Shown: piece by piece, positions 19,069-28,277 of the stretch
How positions within the stretch are numbered: the first letter of the stretch is position 1
Layout: each line of letters begins with the position of its first letter
Origin: Pseudomonas syringae
GTDB taxonomy: Bacteria > Pseudomonadota > Gammaproteobacteria > Pseudomonadales > Pseudomonadaceae
Direction: 5' to 3'
Assembly (NCBI RefSeq): GCF_021606685.1
Contig: NZ_WKCB01000004.1
Coordinates: 105,536-169,535, forward strand
Length of the DNA stretch: 64,000 nucleotides
Program-made: the position numbers and the translations under genes
Notes under the pieces: model-generated
Told to the model about the DNA's origin: nothing
What the model saw: the letters and a program-made list of their open reading frames with translations, nothing else
Databases searched by the model: none

Positions 19069-20451
19069 TCATGCAGAACCTGAAGCGGATTCACCTTGGT
19101 TGAAAAACCGCGCCAGCACCAGGCGATCCAGCGCCCACACGGCAATCAACGAGGCGCCCACCAACGGAAAAATGATCGCCAGTGCGAGCATGATCACCAT
19201 CGCGGTCTTCCACTTGGGCAGGTCATGGCGCAACGGTGGAACCCCCAACCCGCCTGCGGGGCGGCGTTTCCACCAGATCACCACGCCACTGACGGCGCTG
19301 AGCAGAATCATCAGGCAGATCAGCAGCACGATCAGCTGGTTGACCCAGCCGAACATCTTGCCCTCATGCAGCATCACGCCGGTTTCGGTGGCGCGCGCGA
19401 CCGTGTTGTAGTGTGCCCAGCGCACATCGGCCAGGACCTTGCCGGTGTACTGGTCCACATGCAGTGTGGCGTCGTTGCGTGGGTCGTTGGCGAACACCGA
19501 GACGGTGAACACGCCCTCGGCGGTGGTGGGGAAGGTGATGCTGTAGCCGGGCTCGACCTTGCGCGCGTCGGCCAGGTCGACCACCTGTTGCAGGCGGATC
19601 GTCGGTGCGGCCGGTGCCGAATGCATGGCGCCGTGGTTCATGTGTTCAGCGTGGTCGCCGGACATCGGCATTGGCGTGTTTTCCATGGCCCAGGGCACGG
19701 TCTGCTGGCTGGCGGTGTTGAGCACTCGCGCCTGCTGATCGGACTGCGGCACGTTGTTCCACATCGCCGCCGGGAAGGTGTTCCACAGGTCAGCGTATTG
19801 CTTGCCCCAGAAGCCGGTCCAGGTCATGCCACTGAGCAGCATCACCAGCAAAAACGCCGCGCCCCAGAAGCCGACCACCGCATGCATATCACGCCAGAAC
19901 ACCCGGCCACGGCTAGTGAACCGAGGCCACAGCACACCCGCCGACGACTTGCCGCGCGGCCACCACAGGTACACGCCCGACACCACCAGCATCACGCCCC
20001 AACCGGCGGCGAGTTCCACCAGGCGATCGCCGACGGTGCCGATCATCAGCTCACCGTGCAGGGCACGGGCGATGGATTGCAGGTTGTATTTCGCGTCTTG
20101 CTCACCCAGTACGGTGCCGCGATAGGGGTCGACGAATACCGTCACTTCACGCCCGCCCTCGTGCATCACGAATTGCGCGCTGCTGGAGGCGTCGGCAGGG
20201 GGCAGGTATTTGCTGATCTTGCCCTGGGGGAAGGCGGCCTGGGCGCGTTGCAATTGCTCGTCGGCGCTCAGTGCGTGCTCGGCGCTTTGCACCGTGAGCA
20301 GGTTGCCGTACATCAGCGGGTCGAGTTGCGGTTTGAACAGGTAGATGATGCCGGTCAGGGCCAGCAACACCATGAATGGGGCGACGAAGAGGCCGGCGTA
20401 GAAATGCCAGCGCCAGGCCAGGTTGTAGAAGGAAATTTTTTGGGTGGTCAT
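19069..20451 (-). CDS. PepSY-associated transmembrane protein
   Basis: A 460-residue inner-membrane protein. The order is a TM helix (FYAGLFVAPFMVLLALTGIIYLF), a PepSY-like domain (VDPYRGTVLGEQD), TM segments around WGVMLVVSGVYLWWPRG and FWRDMHAVVGFWGAAFLLVMLLSGMTWTGFWG, and a His/Met-rich stretch (MPMSGDHAEHMNHGAMHS). A second PepSY (VDQYTGKVLADVRW) and C-terminal spans follow. Such proteins accompany TonB receptors and are proposed to act in metal reduction or transfer after import. The His/Met cluster and the adjacent OprC copper cluster suggest copper. The ATG at 20451 has GGAG 8 bases upstream. It follows oprC across a REP element. Confidence 0.88.
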   Translation of the reverse strand: MTTQKISFYNLAWRWHFYAGLFVAPFMVLLALTGIIYLFKPQLDPLMYGNLLTVQSAEHALSADEQLQRAQAAFPQGKISKYLPPADASSSAQFVMHEGGREVTVFVDPYRGTVLGEQDAKYNLQSIARALHGELMIGTVGDRLVELAAGWGVMLVVSGVYLWWPRGKSSAGVLWPRFTSRGRVFWRDMHAVVGFWGAAFLLVMLLSGMTWTGFWGKQYADLWNTFPAAMWNNVPQSDQQARVLNTASQQTVPWAMENTPMPMSGDHAEHMNHGAMHSAPAAPTIRLQQVVDLADARKVEPGYSITFPTTAEGVFTVSVFANDPRNDATLHVDQYTGKVLADVRWAHYNTVARATETGVMLHEGKMFGWVNQLIVLLICLMILLSAVSGVVIWWKRRPAGGLGVPPLRHDLPKWKTAMVIMLALAIIFPLVGASLIAVWALDRLVLARFFNQGESASGSA

Positions 20452-20496
20452 CAGGGGGCTCCGCAAAGCTTTAATTTTTTTGTGTCAGTTAGGCCG

Positions 20497-20586
20497 CCAT
20501 CGGGGGCAAGCCCCCTCCCACTTTTGAATATATTCACAAATCAAAATGTGGGAGGGGCGGTGCGACGATTCGACTTGCCCCCAATG
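20497..20586. repeat. REP pair in reversed arrangement, one unit with a 16-base insertion
   Basis: Here the units point the other way: CATCGGGGGCAAGCCCCCTC comes first and GTGGGAGGGG second. The second unit is interrupted after GTGGGAGGGG by CGGTGCGACGATTCGA before resuming CTTGCCCCC. It lies directly after the oprC stop. Confidence 0.85.
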
Positions 20587-20589
20587 CTT

Positions 20590-22671
20590 TTAGAAGCTCA
20601 TATCGACTTTGGTCCAGAGCGTGCGCCCCGGCTCCTTGATGGCTTGCGGGTCGTTGGCCGGGTAGCCGAACCCGGCGTTGCCGGCCAGGTTCAGGTGTTC
20701 GGCGTAGGCCTTGCCGAACAGGTTGTCGACGCCGGTGCTGACCTTGAAATTTTTGTTGATGCGGTACGCCGCATTCAGCGAGAACACGCCAAAGCCGCCG
20801 CTCTTGTCGAAGTCCTTGCCGACCACATTGCCCTTGTTCTGGTCGATGCGGTTTTGCGCGGCGACCACCCGCCACAAGGCACCGGCGCTCCAGTCGTCCT
20901 CGCTGTAGGTGAGGCCCAAACGCGCATCCAGCGGCGGCATCTGCGGCAGCGCCTTGCCGTCGCTGCTGTTCTTGCCCCAGGCGTAGGCCAGCGTCGCGTC
21001 GGCCTTCCAGTTGCGCGTCAGCTTGTAGGCTGCGCCGAGTTCACCGCCCATGATTCGTGCATCCACATTGCGCGCCTGGGAGGTGGTACCCATCATGCCG
21101 GGCCGGTAGTCGAACAGAATGAAGTCCTGCACCCGGCCGATATAACCCGAGGCCCAGGCTTCGAGGTCGGCGCTTTTGTATTGCGCGCCCAAGTCGAGCT
21201 GGGTGGTCTTTTCCGGCTTCACGCCATCGAAGGCATTCACCGAACCGACCGCGCCGGTGTCAGGCGAAAACAGCTCCCAGTAATCCGGGAAACGCTCCGC
21301 GTGGCCCAGCCCGGCGTAGAGCGTGGTGGGGCTGTCGGCCAGGTCGTGTTCATAACGCACAAAACCCGACGGCAAGGTGTCGGCGCGGGTGTCGTTGGCG
21401 GTCGGGTTGGCGCGGGTGCTCATGCCGGAGCCGGTGGTTTGCCGGAAGTCCCTGGCCGAGGCGCGGTCCAGGCGGGCGCCGGTGATCAGGCGATCACGCT
21501 CGGCGGTGTACCAGGTCAGTTCGCCAAAGGCGCCGTAGTTGTGGAAGTTGGCATCCTTGGTGCGCGGCAGGTTCTTGTAGGTGTCGACGCCCATGCTGCT
21601 GCGCTCGCGGTGCTCGTTGGTCTGCGCATCCAGCCCGCCGATCAGTTGCACATCGGCCCAGCGCCACGTGGCCTTGATGCGCGCGCCCAGGGTGCGGCGG
21701 TCGACGTTGGCGGCCATGGGCCCGGCCATCATCCCGGTGCCCGACGGCGTGCGCAGGCTGTAGTTGTCCATCACATGGTCGGCGTAGTTGTAGTAGACCT
21801 GGGCCTCGACCTTGTCCAGCACCTCGCCGATGTTGGACTTCTCAAAACGCAGCCCCAGGCTCTCGCGCAGGAACTGCGAGCCGTCCATGCCGCGCCCGGC
21901 GTAGCGTGCCTCGCCATCGCCACGGCCGGCGGTGAGTTCCAGCAGGGTGTCGGCGTCGGGGGTAAATCCGACCGCCACATCGCCATTCCACTTGTCGTAG
22001 CGCGAGGCGACGGTGTGGTTATTGCCGTCCTTGTAATCGTCAGCGTGCGCCTGGTTGCCGATCACCCGCACGTAGCCCAGCGGCCCGCCGGCAGCGGCAT
22101 CGATGACTTTGTCGAAACGCCCGTTGGAGCCTGCCAGCACACTGGCATTGACCCGCGTGCCCAGCTCGCCGAACTGCTCCGGCTCACGCTCGAACAGCAC
22201 CGTGCCGGCCGACGCGCCGGGGCCCCAGAGCACGGTTTGCGGGCCTTTGATCACGGTGAGCTTGTCGTAGGTTTCCGGCGAGATGTACGAGGTGGGCGCG
22301 TCCATCCGTCCCGGGCAGGCGCCGAGCATCTGGCTGCCATTGGTAAGGATATTCAGGCGCGAGCCAAACATGCCGCGCAGTACCGGGTCGCCATTGGTGC
22401 CGCCGTTGCGCACCAGCGCGAAGCCGGGGATGGTTTTGAGGTAGTCGCCGCCATCGCTGGCGGGCACCGGTTGGCGCGGGTCCTTGGGGTTGGTGACCAC
22501 GGTCAGCGGTGAGCTGGGGGCGACCGCCGTGATCACGGTGGGGCTCAGCTCATGCTCGGCGTGTTCATCGGCCTGAGCATGGGGGGCAAGCAGTGCGCCG
22601 CATAAAGCCGCGAGCACGGGGGTACATCCCAAACGGGTGTCAGCAGAAAACCTGGACATGACAAATTCCAT
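20590..22671 (-). CDS. oprC: TonB-dependent copper receptor OprC
   Basis: A 693-residue outer-membrane protein. After the signal (ALCGALLAPHAQADEHAEHE) come the OprC-type plug features GGDYLKTIPGFALVRNGGTN, GDPVLRGMFGSRLNIL and MLGACPGRMDAPTSYI, then VIKGPQTVLWGPGASAG. The rest is barrel, ending TLWTKVDMSF. The Cys and Met residues in LGACPGRMD are the region known to bind copper in P. aeruginosa OprC. The start may be the ATG at 22671 or the ATG four codons later at 22659; neither has a strong ribosome site. It belongs to the copper cluster with the PCuAC chaperone and two DUF2946 proteins. Confidence 0.95.
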   Translation of the reverse strand: MEFVMSRFSADTRLGCTPVLAALCGALLAPHAQADEHAEHELSPTVITAVAPSSPLTVVTNPKDPRQPVPASDGGDYLKTIPGFALVRNGGTNGDPVLRGMFGSRLNILTNGSQMLGACPGRMDAPTSYISPETYDKLTVIKGPQTVLWGPGASAGTVLFEREPEQFGELGTRVNASVLAGSNGRFDKVIDAAAGGPLGYVRVIGNQAHADDYKDGNNHTVASRYDKWNGDVAVGFTPDADTLLELTAGRGDGEARYAGRGMDGSQFLRESLGLRFEKSNIGEVLDKVEAQVYYNYADHVMDNYSLRTPSGTGMMAGPMAANVDRRTLGARIKATWRWADVQLIGGLDAQTNEHRERSSMGVDTYKNLPRTKDANFHNYGAFGELTWYTAERDRLITGARLDRASARDFRQTTGSGMSTRANPTANDTRADTLPSGFVRYEHDLADSPTTLYAGLGHAERFPDYWELFSPDTGAVGSVNAFDGVKPEKTTQLDLGAQYKSADLEAWASGYIGRVQDFILFDYRPGMMGTTSQARNVDARIMGGELGAAYKLTRNWKADATLAYAWGKNSSDGKALPQMPPLDARLGLTYSEDDWSAGALWRVVAAQNRIDQNKGNVVGKDFDKSGGFGVFSLNAAYRINKNFKVSTGVDNLFGKAYAEHLNLAGNAGFGYPANDPQAIKEPGRTLWTKVDMSF

Positions 22672-22751
22672 CAATCATTCGTAAACAACACGGCCAGCAG
22701 CCTGCGGCTGTCTGTCTAAAGTCGGCCGGGGTGAAGTAACGGTGTCAGTGC

Positions 22752-23153
22752 TTACGAGGCGATGGGCGGCGCGCGGCTGCGGGCGCCGGGGAAGATGCTC
22801 TGTCGGGCATGGCCCAGGCGCGTGGCGGGGGTGAGGGCATTGGCCGGCGGCGGGGTGCTGAGGGTGAAGGTTGAAATGCCGCCAGGCAGGGCGGGGCAAC
22901 TGTAGAGCAGGTCGCAATAGCCGCACTTGGACCAAAGGGCGTGGTGTTCGTCAGGGGCTTTGGTGTGATGGGAACCGCCATGCTCGCCCGGTATGTCCAT
23001 GGACATTTCCATCGGCATACCGGCGTGATGGTCCATCGGCATCGCTTGGGAAATCAGCGGACCGATAAAGATCATCAGCATGGCGAACAGGCTGATCCAA
23101 CTGCCACGCATCACGCGCGGGTGTGGAACTGGCCTGGCGCGAGGGGCGCCCAT
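22752..23153 (-). CDS. DUF2946 family protein (second copy of the copper cluster)
   Basis: A 133-residue protein with an N-terminal hydrophobic segment (SWISLFAMLMIFIGPLISQA) and a Met/His-rich region (MPMDHHAGMPMEMSMDIPGE, then GGSHHTKAPDEHH). It has the DUF2946 signature WSKCGYCDLLYSCPALPGG. Start could be the ATG at 23153 or at 23111. The Met/His run is typical of periplasmic copper-binding segments. It lies between the PCuAC chaperone and oprC; function is inferred from context only. Confidence 0.82.
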   Translation of the reverse strand: MGAPRARPVPHPRVMRGSWISLFAMLMIFIGPLISQAMPMDHHAGMPMEMSMDIPGEHGGSHHTKAPDEHHALWSKCGYCDLLYSCPALPGGISTFTLSTPPPANALTPATRLGHARQSIFPGARSRAPPIAS

Positions 23154-23164
23154 CGAGTGTTGGC

Positions 23165-23647
23165 CTATTGGGCGTGCTTATGCTCGTGGGTGGCCATTGG
23201 CGGCACTTTCTGTACCGACACTTCGACCTCGACCTTGCCGGCTTTTTCGAAGGTGAGGGTCAGCGGGAACTGTTTGCCGTCGGCCAACAGGCTGCGGTCT
23301 TTGAGGCCCAGCAACATCACGTGATACGCCATGGGCGCGAAGGTCAGTTCGCCCTTGGCCGGTACGGCTACGCTGGGCACCTGTTGCATCTTCATCAGGT
23401 CGCCCTGCATCACATGCTCATGCAGCTCGGCCTTGTCCGCCACGGGGGTGTCGACGCTGAGCAAGCGGTCCGGGGCTTCACCGGTGTTATGAATCACAAA
23501 ATACGCCGCCACAGTCGGCGCATTCGGCGGCAACTCCTGGGACCAGGGATCGCTGACCAGCAGGTCGCCGGCCTTGTAGTCCTCGGCATTCGCAGCACTG
23601 AACACCGGCAGCAACAACGCAGCCAGAAGCAGGGAAGATTTAAGCAT
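23165..23647 (-). CDS. PCu(A)C-type periplasmic copper chaperone
   Basis: A 160-residue protein with signal peptide (MLKSSLLLAALLLPVFSAANA). The PCuAC copper-site motif H(M)x10Mx21HxM appears as ELHEHVMQGDLMKMQQV followed by APMAYHVMLLGLKDRSL. The C-terminal tail MATHEHKHAQ adds further histidines. It binds Cu(I) in the periplasm and passes it to oxidases or other partners. The ATG at 23647 follows CTGGAG. It sits between two DUF2946 genes and upstream of oprC, all on one strand. Confidence 0.93.
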   Translation of the reverse strand: MLKSSLLLAALLLPVFSAANAEDYKAGDLLVSDPWSQELPPNAPTVAAYFVIHNTGEAPDRLLSVDTPVADKAELHEHVMQGDLMKMQQVPSVAVPAKGELTFAPMAYHVMLLGLKDRSLLADGKQFPLTLTFEKAGKVEVEVSVQKVPPMATHEHKHAQ

Positions 23648-23694
23648 GGCAGTTCTCCAGAACGGTTCTAAACGCAGTTCACTTGCGAAGAAGA

Positions 23695-24090
23695 TCAGAC
23701 CGTTGGAGAGGCGCGGGGGTTGAGGCTCGGCCATTGCTGGCGCGGGGTGGGCGGTTGTAGCGAAGGCGCCGGTAGATTCTGGAACGCGTCGAACCGCGTC
23801 ACATATAACTGCGGCACATGCCCCGGCAACGCCACCACCGGCGCCGATCCCGAGCAACACCAGCAATGCTGCATGGTGGAGTGCTCGTCTTGCTGCGGCG
23901 CTGGAATCTCCAGCGTGCCCAGGGCAATCGCCTTCAAGCTGGCGCCATTGGAGGAACAGAAGCTGCCCCACAGCAATTGCTTGACCGGGTCATCCGCCTG
24001 CTGCATTGCACTCGCCATCGGCATGGCAAATGCATTGAACAGCACTGCAAGGCAGGCGATCCAGGCAATTGCAAAGCGTTGACGGGCCAT
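23695..24090 (-). CDS. DUF2946 family protein (first gene of the copper cluster)
   Basis: A 131-residue protein with an N-terminal hydrophobic helix (FAIAWIACLAVLFNAFAMPMASA), a conserved LLWGSFCSSNG segment and the cysteine motif MQHCWCCSGSAP. It ends in a Pro-rich tail. It resembles the DUF2946 family often found beside OprC and PCuAC genes. The ATG at 24090 is used rather than a TTG at 24099. It is the first gene of the cluster, with an inverted repeat 24-51 bases upstream. No enzymatic motif is seen. Confidence 0.8.
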   Translation of the reverse strand: MARQRFAIAWIACLAVLFNAFAMPMASAMQQADDPVKQLLWGSFCSSNGASLKAIALGTLEIPAPQQDEHSTMQHCWCCSGSAPVVALPGHVPQLYVTRFDAFQNLPAPSLQPPTPRQQWPSLNPRASPTV

Positions 24091-24113
24091 GGCGGACAAT
24101 CCGTAGGGTTAAA

Positions 24114-24141
24114 CGATCAGGGGGGGTATTTAGCCTGATCG
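24114..24141. promoter_or_regulatory. inverted repeat upstream of the copper cluster
   Basis: CGATCAGG and CCTGATCG form a perfect 8-base inverted repeat with a 12-base spacer, ending 24 bases before the first gene of the copper cluster. It may be an operator for a copper-responsive regulator; no known consensus was recognised. Confidence 0.4.
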
Positions 24142-24247
24142 GCGGGGATAAGTAAAAAGGGCTGCTGTGGTTTGGTGTCGCAGTGACGGGTTTGAGGATA
24201 GACGGGGAATTGAGTGGATGCCGACCTTCAAGGCAATACACATCAAA

Positions 24248-24336
24248 TGTGGGAGGGGGCTTGCTCCCGATAGCGGCGGATCAGTCAACATATCAGTGAC
24301 TGGCATACCGCAATCGGGAGCAAGCCCCCTCCCACA
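24248..24336. repeat. REP doublet between copper and cob clusters
   Basis: Inverted TGTGGGAGGGGGCTTGCTCC units with a core containing GGATCAGTCAAC. It lies just downstream of the cobK stop and upstream of the copper cluster promoter. Confidence 0.93.
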
Positions 24337-24351
24337 TTGTATGGGTGTTGT

Positions 24352-25071
24352 TCAAAGTGACTGGATGGCCTGTAAGGCCGCCGCCACTGTGGTGAATTCT
24401 CGATCCACAGCGGCCAGCACCGGCCGCTTCAACACCAACACCGGCACGCCAAGCTCCCGCGCCACTTCGAGCTTGGGCTCCGTCGCCGTACTACCGCTGT
24501 TTTTGCTGATCAGCACATCAATCTGCCGGCGTTCAAACAACGCGCGCTCGTCATCAATCAGAAACGGCCCACGCGCGCCGATCACTTCACAGCGCGCATT
24601 TCCCGGATACACATCCAGCGCGCGCAAGGTCCAGAATTGATCGGCGGGAATTTCATCAAGGTGCTGCAACGGCTCGCGGCCCAAGGTGAACAGCGGCCGC
24701 TTGAAGGGTTTCAGTGCTTGGATCAACTCAGCCCAATCACCCACCTCACGCCAATCGTCTCCCGCATGCGGCTGCCACGCCGGTCGGCGCAATGCCCAGC
24801 AAGGGATGCCGCTCAACCGTGCAGCCTCTGTGGCATTGCGGCTGATCTGCGCCGCGTAGGGATGGGTTGCGTCGAGAATCAGGCCAACCCCCTCAGCCCG
24901 AACAAACGCCGCCAATCCCTCAGCTCCGCCGTAGCCGCCAACCCGCACCTGGCAGGTGAGGTCGGTAGGCACGCGTCCAACTCCCGCCAAACTGTAGATA
25001 TGCTGCGGGCCAAGGGTGCGCGCAATGGCCAACGCTTCCGTCACGCCGCCCAGCAACAGGATGCGTTTCAT
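24352..25071 (-). CDS. cobK: precorrin-6A reductase CobK
   Basis: A 239-residue NADPH-dependent reductase that converts precorrin-6A to precorrin-6B. It begins [20 protein letters not shown] and contains [20 protein letters not shown], the conserved CobK/CbiJ segment, and [29 protein letters not shown] near the end. The ATG at 25071 overlaps the cobL stop in an ATGA junction. In P. aeruginosa cbiD lies in this neighbourhood as I recall; here cobL and cobK are directly fused head to tail with no cbiD. Confidence 0.95.
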   Translation of the reverse strand: MKRILLLGGVTEALAIARTLGPQHIYSLAGVGRVPTDLTCQVRVGGYGGAEGLAAFVRAEGVGLILDATHPYAAQISRNATEAARLSGIPCWALRRPAWQPHAGDDWREVGDWAELIQALKPFKRPLFTLGREPLQHLDEIPADQFWTLRALDVYPGNARCEVIGARGPFLIDDERALFERRQIDVLISKNSGSTATEPKLEVARELGVPVLVLKRPVLAAVDREFTTVAAALQAIQSL

Positions 25072-26273
25072 AGCGGCTTGACCACTTCCAGCAGGGTGAT
25101 CGGCAGCGCCTGGCGCCATGTATCAAACTCGCCCAATGGCAGCGCCTGGGCCACATGAATGCGCGTCAGTTCGCCGCCGTGTTGGGCGCGCCAGTTCATC
25201 AGGGTCATTTCGCTTTGCAGGGTCACCGCGTTGGCGACCAGGCGGCCACCGGGGCGCAGGCGCTCCCAGCAGGTGTCGAGTACGCCGTCGCGGGTGACGC
25301 CGCCGCCGATGAAGATGGCGTCGGGAGCTTCCAGGCCGTGCAACGCGTTCGGGGCCTTGCCGCGAATCAGTTGCAGGCCGGGCACGCCGAGGGCGTCGCG
25401 GTTGTGTTCGATCAGGCCCTGGCGGCCTGCATCGGCTTCAATCGCTAACGCACGGCAGCTCGGGTGTGTGCGCATCCATTCAATGCCGATCGAGCCGCTG
25501 CCTGCGCCCACGTCCCACAGCAGTTCGCCGGGCATCGGGGCGAGGCGGGCGAGGGTCATGGCGCGTACATCGCGCTTGGTCAGCTGGCCGTCGTGCTTGA
25601 AGGCCGAATCGGGCAGGCCCGCCAGACGTGACAGGCGCGGTGTTTCGCTGCAAGCCAGGCAGTCGATGGCGACCACATTCAAATCGGCGACTGAGGCGTG
25701 TTGCCAATCAGCCGCCAACCCATCGAGACGCTGCTCGTCCGCGCCGCCCAGGTGTTCAAACACGCTCAAGCGGCTGGGCCCGAACCCGGACTGCGCCAGG
25801 AGCGAGGCAATCGACGCAGGGCTGCTGCCATCGTTACTCAACACCAGCAAGCGCACGCCGCTGGCCAGGTGCGCATTCAGCGCCGCCAGTGGCCGCGCCA
25901 CCACGGACAGCGTCACCACTTCCTGCAACGGCCAGCCCAGCCGCGCCGCCGCCAGCGACACCGACGAAGGCGCCGGCAAAATCAGCAGCTCTTCAGCCGC
26001 CACCTGGCGCGCCAAACTGGCGCCCACGCCATAGAACATCGGATCGCCGCTGGCCAGCACGCACACCGGCGTACCGCGCTGCGCCAGCACCGGGGCCAGG
26101 GAGAACGGGCTCGGCCACAACTGGCGCTCACCCCGGATACACACCGGCAGCAGGTCCAACTGGCGCTGGCTGCCTATAATCCGGGTGGCGCGCAACAGGG
26201 CATGCCGGGCATTCCTGCCCAGCCCCTTGAAGCCGTCTTCACCGATGCCTACAACCGTCAGCCAGGGCGACAT
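25068..26273 (-). CDS. cobL: precorrin-6Y C5,15-methyltransferase (decarboxylating) CobL
   Basis: A 401-residue bifunctional enzyme. The N-terminal CbiE-like half ([36 protein letters not shown]) is a tetrapyrrole methylase. The C-terminal CbiT-like half ([36 protein letters not shown]) is a Rossmann SAM methyltransferase with decarboxylase activity. It methylates precorrin-6B at C5 and C15 and removes the C12 acetate carboxyl, giving precorrin-8. It is divergent from cobG across 95 bases, too short for a cobalamin riboswitch. Confidence 0.96.
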   Translation of the reverse strand: MSPWLTVVGIGEDGFKGLGRNARHALLRATRIIGSQRQLDLLPVCIRGERQLWPSPFSLAPVLAQRGTPVCVLASGDPMFYGVGASLARQVAAEELLILPAPSSVSLAAARLGWPLQEVVTLSVVARPLAALNAHLASGVRLLVLSNDGSSPASIASLLAQSGFGPSRLSVFEHLGGADEQRLDGLAADWQHASVADLNVVAIDCLACSETPRLSRLAGLPDSAFKHDGQLTKRDVRAMTLARLAPMPGELLWDVGAGSGSIGIEWMRTHPSCRALAIEADAGRQGLIEHNRDALGVPGLQLIRGKAPNALHGLEAPDAIFIGGGVTRDGVLDTCWERLRPGGRLVANAVTLQSEMTLMNWRAQHGGELTRIHVAQALPLGEFDTWRQALPITLLEVVKPL

Positions 26274-26308
26274 ATCAATTCCTTGAACGACATCCGACGG
26301 GCAGGCTT

Positions 26309-26337
26309 TTCATGCCGCCGGACAAAGCAGGCATAAT
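26309..26337 (+). promoter_or_regulatory. candidate sigma-70 promoter for cobG
   Basis: CATAAT (26332-26337) lies 17 bases after a weak TTCATG (26309-26314), 31 bases before the proposed cobG start. The -10 is good and the -35 poor. Confidence 0.35.
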
Positions 26338-26368
26338 ACCGCGCCTTTACCCATCAACCGGTAGCCCC

Positions 26369-27658
26369 GTGAACCCAACGCCCGCTCTGAATACCTTGCG
26401 CCCCTCGGCTTGTCCGGGGTTGCTGCGTATCGTCCAGGCGTTGGATGGCGGCATTTGCCGGATCAAACTGGCGGGCGGCTCGATCACTGCCGCCCAGGCC
26501 CATGCCGTGGCGGACGCCGCCCAGGCCTATGCGGGCGGAGTGATCGAGGCGACCAACCGCGCCAACCTGCAGATTCGCGGGATCGGCGCTGAGCAGGACG
26601 CCTTGATCGCCAAGCTCCTGGCCGCCGACCTGGGCCCGAGCAACGCCGCCGGCGACGACGTGCGCAACCTGATGCTCAGCCCCAGCGCCGGTATCGACCC
26701 GCAGATGCTGTTTGACACCCGCCCGCTGGCCGATGAAATCCTCGCCACGCTGCAAAACCATCCGCGTTTCCATGCGCTGTCGGCCAAGTTCGCCGTGCAA
26801 TTGGATGGCGGTGAGGCCCTGGCGATGCTCGAACATCATCATGATGTGTGGCTGTCGGCCTTCGTGCGCAATGGCGAGACGCTCCTCGCGTTCGGCCTGG
26901 CCGGGTGCCCGGGGTTGGATGCGCCGTTGGCGGCGGTGCCATTGGCGCAAGGCCATGCCCTGGTGGTGGCGGTGCTGGAGGCGTTTCTGGACCTGGCGAG
27001 CCCTGAACAAACGCGCATGCGTCATCTGGCTGTGGACAGTGTGTTGAGCCGCCTCAGCCTCCCGCTATTGTCGGCCGATGGCTTCAAACGCCCGCCCAGT
27101 GGCGCCCTGCTGCACCTTGGCACTTATCCACAGGCACAAACGAACCAGTTCTACGTTGCCGCCATCGCACCCTTGGGCCGCCTGGACTCGACAATGCTCA
27201 CCGGCATCGCACGGTTGGCCAGCGACCACGGTGACGGCACCTTGCGCGTCACCCCTTGGCAAGGCGTGTTACTGCCCAACGTCGAAAAGCCTCATGCCGT
27301 CAGCGTGCGCCTGGAGCAGCTGGGCCTCCTCTGCTCCCCCGACCAGCCGCTGGCGCGCATGACCGCCTGCACCGGCTCCAGCGGTTGCGGCAAAGGCCTG
27401 GCCGACACCAAGGCGGACGCCCGGCAACTGGCCGCGCTGGCTCCAGGCGTCGACGTGCACCTGTCCGGCTGCCCGCGTTCCTGCGCCGCCGCGCACGTGG
27501 CGCCCGTGACCTTGCTGGCGGTGAGCCCCGGCCGCTACGACGTCTATTTTCGCGATGCAGCCCATCCGGGTTTCGGCCGGCTGCACGCACGCACTCTTTC
27601 TATTGAAGCGACGGGCGCCTTGCTGCGCGCTCGCCCACGGAGCAACACCGATGATTGA
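26369..27658 (+). CDS. cobG: precorrin-3B synthase CobG
   Basis: A 429-residue oxygen-dependent monooxygenase that converts precorrin-3A to precorrin-3B, the ring-contraction preparatory step of the aerobic pathway. It resembles the nitrite/sulfite reductase fold, with two ferredoxin-like halves. It has an iron-sulfur/siroheme-type cysteine set: MTACTGSSGCGKGLADTK, then HLSGCPRSCAAAH. The GTG at 26369 (VNPTPALNTLRPSACPGLLR) fits the family start better than the upstream ATG at 26312. Its last 8 bases overlap cobH. CobG marks the pathway as oxygen-dependent. Confidence 0.93.
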   Translation: MNPTPALNTLRPSACPGLLRIVQALDGGICRIKLAGGSITAAQAHAVADAAQAYAGGVIEATNRANLQIRGIGAEQDALIAKLLAADLGPSNAAGDDVRNLMLSPSAGIDPQMLFDTRPLADEILATLQNHPRFHALSAKFAVQLDGGEALAMLEHHHDVWLSAFVRNGETLLAFGLAGCPGLDAPLAAVPLAQGHALVVAVLEAFLDLASPEQTRMRHLAVDSVLSRLSLPLLSADGFKRPPSGALLHLGTYPQAQTNQFYVAAIAPLGRLDSTMLTGIARLASDHGDGTLRVTPWQGVLLPNVEKPHAVSVRLEQLGLLCSPDQPLARMTACTGSSGCGKGLADTKADARQLAALAPGVDVHLSGCPRSCAAAHVAPVTLLAVSPGRYDVYFRDAAHPGFGRLHARTLSIEATGALLRARPRSNTDD

Positions 27659-28277
27659 TTACATCCGCGACGGTCAGGAGATCTATCGCAACTCCTTCGC
27701 CATTATTCGCGCGGAAGCCAAATTGGACCGCATCCCGGCCGATCTGGAAAAACTCGCGGTGCGCGTGATTCATGCGTGCGGCATGGTCGACGCGATCGAC
27801 GGCCTGCAATTCTCCGAAGGCGCAGGCAAGGCCGGGCGCGATGCGCTGGCCGCCGGTGCGCCGATCCTGTGTGATGCGCGGATGGTTTCCGAGGGCGTGA
27901 CCCGTGCGCGTTTGCCGGCCAACAACCAAGTGATCTGCACCCTGCGCGACGACAGCGTGCCGGCGTTGGCGCGCCAGCTGGGCAACACCCGCTCCGCCGC
28001 TGCGCTGGAGCTATGGCGCCCGCACCTGGCAGGCAGCGTGGTGGTGATCGGCAACGCGCCGACCGCCTTGTTCTATCTGCTGGAAATGCTCGATGCCGGT
28101 GCGCCGAAACCGGCGTTGATCCTCGGCTTCCCGGTGGGGTTTGTCGGCGCTGCCGAATCCAAGGCGATGCTGGCGGCCGACAGCCGTGGCGTGCCGTTTG
28201 TGATCATGCAAGGCCGCCTGGGCGGCAGTGCCATGGCCGCCGCGGCGGTCAATGCGCTCGCCACGGAGATTGAATAA
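27651..28277 (+). CDS. cobH: precorrin-8X methylmutase CobH
   Basis: A 208-residue enzyme that moves the C11 methyl group to C12, giving hydrogenobyrinate. Family signatures are [39 protein letters not shown] and [20 protein letters not shown], with the catalytic His in VIHACGM. The ATG at 27651 lies inside the cobG 3' end, and the stop overlaps cobI as TAATG, so cobG-H-I are coupled. Confidence 0.97.
   Translation: MIDYIRDGQEIYRNSFAIIRAEAKLDRIPADLEKLAVRVIHACGMVDAIDGLQFSEGAGKAGRDALAAGAPILCDARMVSEGVTRARLPANNQVICTLRDDSVPALARQLGNTRSAAALELWRPHLAGSVVVIGNAPTALFYLLEMLDAGAPKPALILGFPVGFVGAAESKAMLAADSRGVPFVIMQGRLGGSAMAAAAVNALATEIE

Noticed and set aside
20452..20497. Frameshift or lost gene between oprC and PepSY
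   Set aside because: Both genes are complete, and the gap is explained by a REP element.
19096..22512. Very long open frame (1138 codons) on the plus strand opposite the PepSY and oprC genes
   Set aside because: It is an antisense shadow in GC-rich DNA. It spans two real genes plus a REP element, is rich in His/Gln/Gly/Ala, and shows no domain or ribosome site.
26274..26368. Cobalamin riboswitch before cobG or cobL
   Set aside because: The divergent gap is only 95 bases and holds no recognisable B12-box.
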